Below are positions 1-11,100 of a stretch of DNA of 64,000 nt, piece by piece. A program made the position numbers and the translations under genes. A model generated the notes under the pieces. That model was not told the DNA's origin. It made no database searches and worked only from the letters and a program-made list of their open reading frames with translations. Numbering within the stretch: the stretch's first letter is position 1; each line of letters opens with the position of its first letter. Source of the DNA: Haematobia irritans. Taxonomy: Eukaryota > Arthropoda > Insecta > Diptera > Muscidae. The stretch spans positions 195,499,918-195,563,917 of the forward strand of contig NC_134400.1 of the NCBI RefSeq assembly GCF_050003625.1. The letters are read 5' to 3'.

Positions 1-31
1 TTTTAATTTCACTAATGCTAATTTTATTTCA

Positions 32-1678
32 TTCAATCAATTGGGCGGAGCTCTGGCGTGTTGGGAGGGTTCTTGTCCTTGGGAACCACCTGCACGTTGT
101 TGGCGGCGTACCACTCCATGGCCTTTTTCTTTCTTTATTTATTTGCTTTCCCATGCACAAGACCACTTGAGTCTCATATTTCAGCATGAGAAGTTTAAAA
201 TCATAATGTACAATTAAATAAATATAATATAATTACAATATTAGGTTTCATGAAAAAAAATTTTTTTTTTTTTTTAAATTTAAAAAATTAATCAAAATAG
301 ATCTATAAGCAAATAACCTTAATATTTTATATTGAAAAACTGATTACAGACTGAAAAAAAAAAACACTATTAGAATTTAAGTTTGACAATTGTAAAAAGA
401 GGAGAAAAATAACAACAATTAAAATAAGATTTATAAAATTTATAATTACAGATAATGGATAAAGAATATTAAAATTGAAAATATGAAAAAGAGAAACAAA
501 AACAAAAAATTGAACGAAAATTTTATAACAAATAAAAGAAAGTTATAAATAAAAGTACATATTGCATAAAAATAAGGGTACATATTGCATGAAAACGAAA
601 ACAAATTTTAAGAATTAAAACTAGCTAGCAAACAGTTTAGAGTAAAATAAAACAAATGATAAAGAATCTTGTTTAATTATTACTCAAAAACGAGATAACA
701 TTTTTCTTAAAGGCATCTGCATTACTTATACATTGGATATTATAAGTAAGTGAGTTCCACAGACGGATGGAGTTAACCGTAATGGCAAGATGCCAAATCC
801 GGCCAAAACAGTACGGAACAACCGTGTTTCTTCAAGAAAGGCAGCAGACGTTTATTCAAACACTCTTTCACGTAAATTTTTTGGTTGACAGTCCCGGAAG
901 CTATGAAAATGCTGCTTTTCAAGCCACAGGTACAGATGGCTTGCCAAACCAGATATTTCTTTGCGAACTTTGACAGTTTTATGTGCTTGAAAATATCTGC
1001 TACCTTTCCCCTTCCTTTTGCCGTATAAAACTCCTGTCCCGGAAGCTGCTTGTAGTCGGCTTTGACTTGCTTGAGGTTTCGTCGTCCATGACCACGCAGT
1101 CAAACTTCGTCAGCATCGTCGTGTACAGCCTCCGGGATCGCGCTTTGGCCGTCGTATTTTGTTTATCATCGCGATTTGGAGTCACTACCTTCTTGTAAGT
1201 CGATAGTCCGGCTCGTTTTATGGCTCGATGCAACTTTTGTAGACGATACACCCAGCTTATTTGCGGCAACTCGTAGAGAGAGGTTAGGGTTTCGCTTGAA
1301 ACTACGGGCAACTCTCTTTGTCGTCTCAGCGGCTTCCGGTTTTCGATTTCCCCCCGATCCAGACTTCCTGGCTGTCGACAAACGTTCCCCAAACACTTTA
1401 ATTACATTTGCAACGGTTGATTTGACAACTTTTAGCGATTTTGCCAGCTTTGCGTGCGAGTAGCTCGGATTTTCGCGATGCGCGAGCAAAATTTTGATAC
1501 GCTGCTCTTCTTGCTTGGACGGCATTTTGACAACTGAAGAGTGAATTCCAAAATCAAAATAGGAGCAACATTCTACACACACACACCTTCAAAATGAGGG
1601 GTGTTCAGGTTTCTTAAATGCAAAATTGAAAGAAATACGTCAAGTTTATATTGACCAAATTTTGACCGTATCACCCTT
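32..1678 (-). mobile_element. Degraded Tc1/mariner-type (DD37E-like) transposon, copy A, interrupted
   Basis: Reverse-strand copy of the same family as the element at 8373-9602. The right end has the family terminal repeat (ends ACCCTT at 1678, followed by TA). The minus strand encodes an N-terminal helix-turn-helix region from about 1525 (MPSKQEEQRIKILLAHREN) and, after a frameshift near 1240, the first catalytic-aspartate block (VVMDDET) near 1090. Homology is broken between about 128 and 776 by a nested LINE tail, resumes at 32-127, and stops there, so the 3' terminal repeat and about 290 bp are missing. Frameshifts make it inactive. Copy A keeps about 90 bp around 1145-1235 that copy B has lost. 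Confidence 0.85.
128..776 (-). mobile_element. 5'-truncated LINE tail nested in transposon copy A
   Basis: This block interrupts copy A between its GGCCTTTTT and ACCGTAATGG segments, which are adjacent in copy B. Read on the minus strand it starts with an open frame SIRLWNSLTYNIQ...FKKNVISFLSNN ending in TAA near 675. This resembles the extreme C-terminus of Jockey/CR1-type reverse transcriptases, which commonly end in an R-x-WNSLP block. About 550 bp of AT-rich 3' UTR and an A-rich tail (T-rich on the plus strand at 128-145) follow. 5' truncation and an A-rich 3' end fit target-primed reverse transcription. No clear target duplication is visible. Confidence 0.7.
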
Positions 1679-1779
1679 TATATGCACATTTTTTTATATG
1701 AAATATGCTTATATCCTACCCAGTGTATTCTAAATTTATATATCATTACGTTAGATTATAAAGGATGAAACCAAATTCT

Positions 1780-2322
1780 TAGAAAAGGATTTGGCTTCCA
1801 GACCATAGTGATTCCTCATAGTTTTCTTCATTTCCTCTTCATTATCTATCTTCCTCAGCCAGGATCAATACATCTCCTTTGGGCCTTCAATAGGGATTCT
1901 AGGTTTTCCATCCAGAAGCCTTAATAAATGAAAGTATGTCCTTCACATTACATTCCCGAATATAATTATGCCCTGAAAGAAACAGAAGTCATATCATGTT
2001 TCTGCGGAATATTGTAGCTTCCCTAAGACCTAAGCTCTCTACGACAGCGGCCGACAACCTTCGACGTCCAAGGCATTTATTGCTACCTGGCTGTCGATGA
2101 ATAAGCAGATATCGCTTCTGAATATCGGCCTCATCAACAGGAACTCCGAAGCTTTTGCAATAGCAAATACCTCCGCCTGAAAGATGCTGCATCCGCTATC
2201 CATTTTATATTACTCCCTGATTCCGAACTCTTCTCAGTAAACACCACTGCACATACCTGTGTCCATTTTAGATCCATCTGTATAAATGTTCAGATCCCCA
2301 GAAATGATACGCCTTTCATCCC
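1780..2322 (-). mobile_element. LINE fragment with degraded RNase H domain
   Basis: On the minus strand, around 2300-1990, the reading contains NIYTDGSKMDTG, then SGCSIFQAEVFAIAKA and FIDSQVAINAL. These are the first, second and third acidic blocks (YTDGS, E, DSQ) of a retroelement RNase H domain. Such domains occur in I-, R1- and LOA-type LINEs. An in-frame stop after GVY and further indels make it a relic. It abuts the 5'-truncated Himar-like copy near 2323. The limits of the LINE-derived part are uncertain below 1989. Confidence 0.6.
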
Positions 2323-3807
2323 AGAGCATCTTTTGTGAAGCAACTTTTGTTATTGTGAAAAAAAATGGAAAAAAAGGAATTTCGTGTTTTGATAAAATAC
2401 TGTTTTCTGAAGGGAAAAAAATTCGGTGGAAGCAAAAACTTGCCTTGATAATGAGTTTCCGGACTCTGCCCCAGGGAAATCAACAATATTTGATTAGTAT
2501 GCAAAATTCAAGCGTGGTGAAATGAGCACGGAGGACGGTGAACGCAGTGGACGCCCGAAAGAGGTGGTTACCGACGAAAACATCAAAACAATCCACAAAA
2601 TGATTTTGATTGACCGTAAAATGAAGTTGATCGAGATAGCAGAGGCCTTAAAGATATCAAAGGAATGTGTTGGTCATATCATTCATCAATATTTGGATAT
2701 GCGGAAGCTCTGTACAAAATGGGTACCGCGCGAGCTCACATTTGACCAAAAACAACAACGTGTTGATGATTCTGAGCGGTGTTTGCAGCTATTAACTCGT
2801 AATACACCCGAGTTTTTCCCTCGATATGTGACAATGGATGAAACATGGCTCCATCAATACACTCCTGAGTCCAATCGACAGTGGGCTGAGTGGACAGCGA
2901 CCGGTGAACCGTCTCCGAAACGTGGAAAGACTCAAAAGTCCGCTGGCAAAGTAATGGCCTCTGTTTTTTGGGATGCGCATGGAATAATTTTTATCGATTA
3001 TCTTGAGAAGGGAAAAACCATCAACAGTGACTATTATATGGCGTTATTGGAACGTTTGAAGGTCGAAATCGCGGCAAAAGGGCCCCATATGAAGGAGAAA
3101 AAAGTGTTGTTCCACCAAGACAACGCACCGTGCCACAAGTTATTGAGAACGATGGCAAAAATTCATTGCATGAATTGGGCTTCGAATTGCTTCCCCACCC
3201 ACCGTATTCTCCAGATCTGGCCCCCAGCGACTTTTTCTTCTTCTCAGACCTCAAGGCTAGGTTAGGTTAGGTGGCAGCCCGATGTATCGGGCTCACTTAG
3301 ACTATTCAGTCCATTGTGATACCACATTGGTGAACTTCCCTCTTATCACTGAGTGCTGCCCGATTCCATGCTAAGCTCAATGACAAGGGACCTCCTTTTT
3401 ATAGCCGAGTCCGAACGGCGTTCCACATTGCAGTGAAACCACTTAGAGAAGCTTTAAAACCCTCAGAAATGTCACCATCATTACTGAGGTGGGATAATCC
3501 ACCGCTGAAAAACTTTTTGGTGTTCGGTCGAAGCAGGAATCGAACTCACAACCTTGTGTATGCAAGGCGGGCATGCTAACCATTGCACCAAGGTGGCTCC
3601 CAGGCCTCTCAGACCTCAAAAGGATGCTCGCAGGGCAAAAATTTGGCTGCAATGAAGAGGTGATCGCCGAAATGGTATCAAAAAATTGGAAGGTCGTTAT
3701 AATCGTTGTATCGTTCTTGAAGGGAACTATGTTGAATAATAAAAAAGAATTTTGACAAAAAAATGTGCGTTTTCTTTGTTAGACCGGGGACTTATCAGCC
3801 AACCTGT
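2323..3807 (+). mobile_element. Himar1-like (irritans subfamily) mariner, 5'-truncated, with SINE insertion
   Basis: Transposase reading begins at ATG 2365 (MEKKEFRVLIKYCF), is frameshifted near 2420-2500, then is open from 2522 to about 3190 (HTH and YVTMDETWLHQYTP, first catalytic D; FHQDNAPCHK, second D). The third catalytic D block is frameshifted. The 3' inverted repeat (AGACCGGGGACTTATCAGCC..., 3781-3807) is intact and followed by TA. The 5' inverted repeat is missing; homology starts near 2323. A SINE splits the C-terminal coding part at 3255-3606. DD34D spacing and the terminal repeat match irritans-subfamily mariners, a group first described from the horn fly. It is a pseudogene. Confidence 0.9.
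3255..3606 (-). mobile_element. Full-length tRNA-derived SINE inside the mariner copy
   Basis: The 352 bp insert is flanked by a perfect 13-bp target duplication, TCTCAGACCTCAA, at 3242-3254 and 3607-3619. Read on the minus strand it starts with a tRNA-like head holding a pol III A box (TGGTGCAATGGTTAGCATG, near 3592-3574) and B box (AGTTCGATTCCTGC, near 3546-3530). A tRNA-unrelated body and a 3' tail of CCTAA repeats follow. Partial copies of the same family lie at 4470-4686, 30680-30725, 45174-45290, 46140-46309 and 58722-58797. Confidence 0.9.
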
Positions 3808-3854
3808 TAAATGAATATGCCAGAAAGCACCAATCAGGCCTTTCAGAGGGGTTC

Positions 3855-4465
3855 GAGAGGGCCACAACATACCTGTACCAATGTCTAGGATACCTTACAT
3901 TAGTTGCTTCAACAGTGTGTTCTGCGGCGAGTATGAAGCAAGCGGTAATGTCTTTCCTGGACATGGAAGGGAGACGAGAACTCGTTGGAGCGGCGATCGA
4001 TGTAATCTCTGTAGCCATCCCAATTTGCTTTTTTGTGTTTGATAAACATCCGGAGGGTTGGTAAATGGATTGAATTATAGGGTGGTGATGTGAACACAGT
4101 GAAATATCGGGTTGCCACGGCTCTGGTCATATGGAGTCATCGATCTCATCTACATTGACCCTAGGAAAGAATATCAAGTGTGTTCTGCGGCGGGTATGAA
4201 TCAAGGGGTGATGTCCTTCCTGGACATGAAAGGGAGACGAAAACTCATTGAAGCGGCGATCGATGTAATCTCTGTAGCCATCCCAATTGGCTTTCTTTTG
4301 GTTGGTAAACGTCCAGAGGATCGGTCAGTGAATTATGGGGGTGGTGATCTGATCAGAGTAAAATGGAGGGGTTTGAGATGGCCACAACATAACTGTACCA
4401 ATTCCTAGTATACCTTGCTTCAGTTGATCTAACCGTTCTGCGGCGGGTGTGAAGCAAGACATGGC
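3855..4465 (+). repeat. Imperfect tandem block (about 255-265 bp units)
   Basis: Phrases recur in order. GTTCTGCGGCG is at about 3919, 4182 and 4435. GGCCACAACATA is at about 3861 and 4379. GCGGCGATCGATGTAATCTC is near 3990 and 4253. Copies are 85-95 percent alike by eye. The 98-codon frame at 4112-4408 reads through the second copy but has no recognisable domain. Probably a decayed transposon segment duplicated in place. Confidence 0.6.
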
Positions 4466-4469
4466 AGGG

Positions 4470-4686
4470 AAAATTTCTAAGTGTTTCAAAGTTTCTCTAA
4501 GTGATTTCATTGCAATGTGGAAGGCCGCTTGGACTCGGCTATAAAAAGGAGATCCCTTGACATTGAGCTTAATATAGAATCGGGCAGCACTCAGTGATAA
4601 GAGAGAAGTTCACCATTATGGTATCACAATGGACTGATTAGTCTAAGTGAGCCTGAAATATCGGGCTGCCACTATACCTAACCTAA
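4470..4686 (+). mobile_element. SINE fragment (body and CCTAA tail)
   Basis: Forward-oriented 3' two thirds of the SINE described at 3255-3606. It has the shared phrases CTCGGCTATAAAAAGGAG, CAGCACTCAGTGATAAGAG and TATCACAATGGACTGA, and ends in CCTAACCTAAC. The tRNA-like head is missing. Confidence 0.8.
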
Positions 4687-5118
4687 CGCGTACACTGATG
4701 TGGCAGCCGCTGTGTCGGACCCAATGGTTCTATTCGGTGCTATGATCCCGCCACCTTAGGATAAGAGAAGTTTAGTCTTTCCCGGCAATCGAAACAAGGA
4801 GAAAAATCTGATTCAGACTATGTCATAAACGCTGACATTAACGTAGCCATTGTTGAAGTTCTATGAACAACGAGAGTAGCGCGGAATTAAAGACCACAGG
4901 GAAATATTGAATGGGAAGAAACGCGAAAGATTCGTAGAAGTAGTTTCCCCACATTACCCATTCCTGTGATAGCAGGTGCATATTAATACCCCTCCCAATA
5001 TATTTTAAAACCCCAATCGGACATTTTACACAACAATATAATTTTAGTGGATTTGTAGCTGATTGTTAAGTTAAGATTATTTTTTCCAGTGCATGATTAC
5101 ATCGAATTTTACACTTAC
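4687..5118. other. No gene seen; unique-looking sequence in intron of the unknown gene
   Basis: Mixed-composition sequence between the SINE fragment and the coding exon ending at 5119. No reading frame with recognisable content was seen. It starts the intron downstream of that exon on the minus strand (donor GTAAGTGT at 5118-5111). Confidence 0.5.
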
Positions 5119-8100
5119 CTGATGTTGTTGTTGTTCTTGTATCACAACTAGATGCTGCCGAAACTGTAGAACTTATTGAGGCCTGACCATCTGGACTCTG
5201 TGATTGTTCGATTAAACTTATGGGTGTGGGTGGTGTTAACGATGGTGATGATGATGATGTTGTCGAGGACGACGATGCTGATGACGATGACGATGAAGGT
5301 GATGTTAATGACAACAATGATGATGATATTCTGTTTGTTTGAGCGGCAGCAGCTGCACTTGATGCTGCTGCAGCTGCAATGTTTGTTGATATTCTCGAGA
5401 CTGATGTGACAGTTGCCTCTGTAACAGCGACTGTGTTGGATCCGAACTTTGTTGTTGTTCTAGGTACTGCTGAGGACGATGATATTAACGTTGATGATAA
5501 TTCCTCTAATCCTTTGTCAAATGCTTCTTGTTCGTCTATAGCCAAATCGTGATAGTTTTCTCCTTTGAATGTTGAATAAATGCAAGCTCCTTGATTCCAG
5601 CCACTGCCGGTCAGGCTGGCGCTATAACTATTACCGGAATTATTTAAATGTGTTCTGCAAAATGGAAAGAAAAATAGATATGAAAACAAATGTGTTTCTC
5701 TTTGATAAGATAAGTTAGTGTAGCAATGGCTTGGATGTAAAACTAACAACTATTGCCTACATCAGAGTAAGAGCCAATGTTGTTTTTCTCCAATCACATG
5801 ACAGATTCTTTGTATCTGGTGACGATCGCGTCGAAGCTGTCCAATGGTCCAATGTTATGAATATGTTATGTTGGTGGAGAAGTGCACGCAGAGAAGGAAT
5901 ATGATCACCTCAAACATATTTCAAGAGCAAAATGTTATTTTTGTATGGTGACCATGTAACATGTTTGTCACTAAAATGTTATTTTCCCGTCAAATATAAC
6001 CTGCTTGCCGAAATCAGATACATTATTTCCGAGAAAATAACATGGTTGCGAAAACCATGTTACATGGTCACCACCCAAAATAAACATTTTGCTCTTAAAA
6101 CATGTTTGAGGTGATCATATTCCTTCTCTGGGTGTGTCCTCTAGACGGGATAGAATGGAAATCCTGAATCTTATCGCCATTCAAATCGCAGAGGCCCCTA
6201 GTTCTATGAATATGAACTGGAACTGGTCTATGTGAGGAGAGCCGATGTATTGAGGGGTTGCATTTTCATAACTCTGTTGTGAGAGCTGGACCGATTACAA
6301 CGGTCATAATCGTAATAGCTACGAGGCAGAATGGTCGACAGAGGTAAGTTGGGCACTTTGTCGTGGGCACTTTGTTTCCAATCCTTGACCAAGGGGAGTA
6401 CAGTCTGTCTGGTAACGATAGCGTCAACTAGAGGAGTGAAAACTCTGTATCCGCCTACCACAACCTCATCTTTAATCTAGAGACATATGTCGTTCTAGTA
6501 GTGAGTTTCCTAAATTCCATCCGCAACCTTGTTCTTCCACTAGAGGAGGTCAGTTTCTATAAACGTGAGTTTCCTTACAACCATACCCCCATCCCAACAC
6601 TGGAGGAAAACTGTCTCTTTAGTCGTTAGTTTTCATTATCCCGTGCACATCCCCATCCTTACATGGGAGAAGAGTCGTCTCTCTAGTCACGAGTTCTTGA
6701 ATTCCATCTCTATTCCCGCAATGGATAGTGGCCACATCGAACCTCTTCACTTCACACCAAACGACTAATGAGTATGAGTACAGCATGCCTCTAGATCTGC
6801 AAACCCATATTTACTCTAGCGAGATATATCTCTCTAATCGTTAGTTTCCTGAATTTCGATCCTCAACCTCGTCCTTCCACAAGAAGAGATCAGTCTCTAT
6901 AGCCGTGAGTTTCCTTGATCCCATATCCCCATCCTTACACCAGAGGAAAACTGTCTCTCTAGTCGTTGGTTTCCATCATCCCGTGCACATTCTCATCCCT
7001 ATACCGGAGAAGAGTAGTCTCCCTAGTCACGAGTTCTTGAGTTCGGTTTCTATTCCCGCAGTGAATAGTGCTCACATCGAACCGCTATACTTCACATCAA
7101 ATGACTAAAGAGTATGGAGACATATGTTTCTCTAATCGTGAGTTTCCTGAATTTCGATCCTCAACCTCATCCTTCCACTAGAACAGATCAGTTTCTTTAG
7201 CCGTGAGTTTCCTTGATCCCATATCCACATCCTTACACCAGAGGAAAACTCTATCTCTAGTCGTTAGTATTCATACGTCCGTCATGCCGTTCCATCTGCA
7301 AACTCATATGTCTCTCTCTAATCTTGAGTTTCCTAAATTTCGACCCTCAACCTCATTCTTCCACTAGAACAGAGCATACCCCCTTCCTTACAACAGTCGT
7401 TAGTTTCCATTTTCACATGTACATTCCAATCTTACACCGGAGAATAGTAGTCTCTCAAGTCACGAGTTCTTGAGTTCCGCTCTATTCCGCAGTGCCCACA
7501 TCGAACCTCTCCATTTCACACCAAACGACTAACGGGTATGACTACATCATGCCGTTCTCCGCAGCGTTATCGGTATCCTGCTCTGATTCCCTCATCGAGA
7601 TTCTCTGGACGCTAATCGATGTTTAACACTGATTCTGTTATTCAGCGAGGTCTCTATTCTAGGTTGATTCTGTGGCAACTAATCCAGGATCAGCTATTAA
7701 AAGATAATTTATTCCATTTGTTTTATAAATAGACTATTGATCCATAAACACACTTTTGTATACCCTTTAACCGTAAAATTGTCCTCTCTCTTTTCTTTCC
7801 ACTAAACAAATTACTCGTGACGTTATCTGGCCCATGAGCCCTACCCCGGCCAAAACTTTGGAATCCCGGCATTACAATGAATGGGAGAAAAATTAAGATA
7901 CCAGTCATCCAAGACACAACCAGTCATCGTTCTTCACTGCAGACTCTCTAACACAATGAGACCGGTGTAAAGATCAATTATTTGTAAACTGCAACCTATT
8001 CTACATCCCTTAGGGAACTAATATGTTTCGGTATCCCCTTTTTACTCTCTCCGCAGGTTATGTCGTCAAAACTGCTAAGGCTGCATTCCCCCCGACATGG

Positions 8101-11100
8101 CCACAATGGAACTCAATCAGGACCATTAGTTTGTCCAGCCTGATCGATACCAGGCAAGTGTGCAGGCAAGGAATATGTTGGTTTCGCAGAAGAAAATTCA
8201 CAGCGGCATTAAAATCTATCCTGTACTCCAACTGCAAGGTTCCATTAAATTTAGATACACAAACACAGACAGGTCATCATCAGCCACATAAGAGAGGTCT
8301 GGGAGACCGGACCCCCAGAAAATACACCGGAGGGAAATAACTGTTACCCCGATTTATCGAAGATGGATGATAAAGGGTGATACGGTCAAAATTTGGTCAA
8401 TATAAACTTGACGTATTTCTTTCAATTTTGCATTTAAAAAACCTGAACACCCCTCATTTTGAAGGTGTGTGTGTGTAGAATGTTGCTCCTATTTTGATTT
8501 TGGAATTCACTCTTCAGTTGTCAAAATGCCGTCCAAGCAAGAAGAGCAGCGTATCAAAATTTTGCTCGCGCATCGCGAAAATCCGAGCTACTCGCACACA
8601 AAGCTGGCAAAATCGCTAAAAGTTGCCAAATCAACCGTTACAAATGTAATTAAAGTGTTTGGGGAACGTTTGTCGACAGCCAGGAAGTCTGAATCGGGGG
8701 GAAAACGAAAACCGGAAGCCGCTGACACGACAAAGAGAGTTGCCGGTAGTTTCAAGCGAAACCCTAAAATCTCTCTCCGAGATGCCGCAAATAAGCTGGG
8801 TGTATCGTCTACAACCGACAAAATACGACGGCCAAAGCGCGATCCCGGAGGCTGTACACGACGATGCTGACGAAGTTTGACTGCGTGGTAATGGACGACG
8901 AAACCTACGTCAAAGCCGACTACAAGCAGCTTCCGGGACAGGAGTTTTATACGGCAAAAGGAAGGGGAAAGGTAGCAGATATTTTCAAGCACATAAAACT
9001 GTCGAAGTTCGCAAAGAAATATCTGGTTTGGCAAGCCATCTGTACCTGTGGCTTGAAAAGCAGCATTTTCATAGCTTCCGGGACTGTCAACCAAGAAATT
9101 TACGTGAAAGAGTGTTTGAATAAACGTCTGCTGCCTTTCCTGAAGAAACACGGTTGTTCCGTACTGTTTAGGCCGGATTTGGCATCTTGCCATTACGGTA
9201 AAAAGGCCATGGAGTGGTACGCCGCCAACAACGTGCAGGTGGTTCCCAAGGACAAGAACCCTCCCAACACGCCAGAGCTCCGCCCAATTGAGAAATACTG
9301 GGCTATTGTCAAGCGGAACCTAAAGAAGACCAAAAAAACTGCTAAGGACGAGCAGCAGTTCAAGGCAAACTGGCTTTCTGCGGCGAAGAAGGTGGACAAG
9401 GTGGCTGTACAAAATCTGATGGCAGGTGTCAAGCGTGAGGCCCGGCAATTCGGATTTGGAAAAGCGAAAGCCTAACTGAATATTTTTCCTGAATTTTATA
9501 CTAATTGAACTTGAAAAAGAAATTTAATTTGATTTTTTAAATAAACGATTTCACCGATTTACACGCGTCTTCCCTTGACCAAATTTTGACCGTATCACCC
9601 TTTAAGCCGGAATTGGGTACATAACATACGCAGAGATCTTGACAAAATTTATGGAAATAACTCAGAGTTCACATTTACAGGAATAGCCGGGAGGAAATGA
9701 ATGCCAAAGCAAGATCACGAACCCTATTGTATTGCAAAAATATAATCAACGGTAGGATCCGCTTCATATGTGTACCTCGACATTTCGGAGTTAATGCGAA
9801 CGAAAAAGGAAATACCATTGCGCTAGTAGAGACCATTTTTATCTTAAATCTTACCAGAGGACATACCCATTTTTGAATAGGTTCCCTTTTCTGCGCCTTT
9901 TGGAGCTTATTTTCTTCCTTGGGAGTTTAGGTAAGTACATTTTGGACTAAGAGAGGTTTCCGTAACCGGCCCCTCTGTTTCTTAAAAATTAAAAATAATG
10001 TTCAGAATGAGTCCCCGAGTTGATCTCGCCATGTCCGTCTGTCTGTGAACACATTTTCGTGATCAAAGTCTAGGTCGCAGTTTTGAGTCTAATCGGCTTC
10101 AAATTTGGCACGAGTATGTTATTTGGGTCAGAATAGAACCGTATTTATTTTGGAAAAAATCGGTTCAGTTTTTCCCTGATTAGCTTTAAATACTGCACAA
10201 GGAGTAGAATTAACAATCTTACTATGCATGCCAAATTTGGTTGAAATCAGTTCAGATATAGATATAGCACCCTTATATAACTTTCGCCCGATATGAACTT
10301 ATATGGCCCTAGAAGCCAGAGTTTTACTCAGATGCTTGTGAAATTTTCCACAGGAAACGAACTTATATTCTGCTTATGCCAAATTTGGTGTAAATCGGTT
10401 CAGATTTAGATATAGCTTCCGTATATATCTTTCGCCCGATATGAACTTATATGGCCCTAGAAGCCAGAGATTTACTCCGATGTTTATGACAGTTTGCACA
10501 GGGACACGAACTGATATTCTGACTATGCATGCCATATTTGGTTGAAATCTGCTCAGATTTAGATATAGTTTCCGTATATATCTTTCGCCCGATATGCACT
10601 TATGTGGCCCTAGAAGCCAGAATTTTACTCCGATGTACTTGAAATTTTGCACAGAAATTAGAACTAACATTCTGACTATGCATGCCAAAGTTGGTTGAAG
10701 TCGGTTCAGATGTAGATATAGCTCCCATATACAGTATGTCAAGAAAGTCTTTTGACATTGCCAAATATTTAAAATTGCAGAAATAATTGAAGTAAAAATC
10801 GAGTTGTTAACTCGTTTTGAGAAAAATAAAATATGTATACTTTGCAAAATACATAATAAAATATTTTTTAAAATTAAATTATATTTAATTTTGGAACAAA
10901 ACATAATTTTTATCCTATTGTCAAAACACTTTCTTGACATACTGTATATTTTTCGCCAGATTTACCCTCATATGACAGAGCCCAAATTTGTTCTCCAATT
11001 TACGTGAAACTTAGCACAGGGAGTATAATTAACATTTTTACTATGTTTGCCAAATTTGGTTGAAATCGGTTCAGATTTCGATATAGCGCTTATATATATA

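Noticed and set aside
5176..5409. 77-codon plus frame (MMMMLSRTTMLMT...)
   Set aside because: Antisense shadow of the Ser-rich coding exon 5654-5119.
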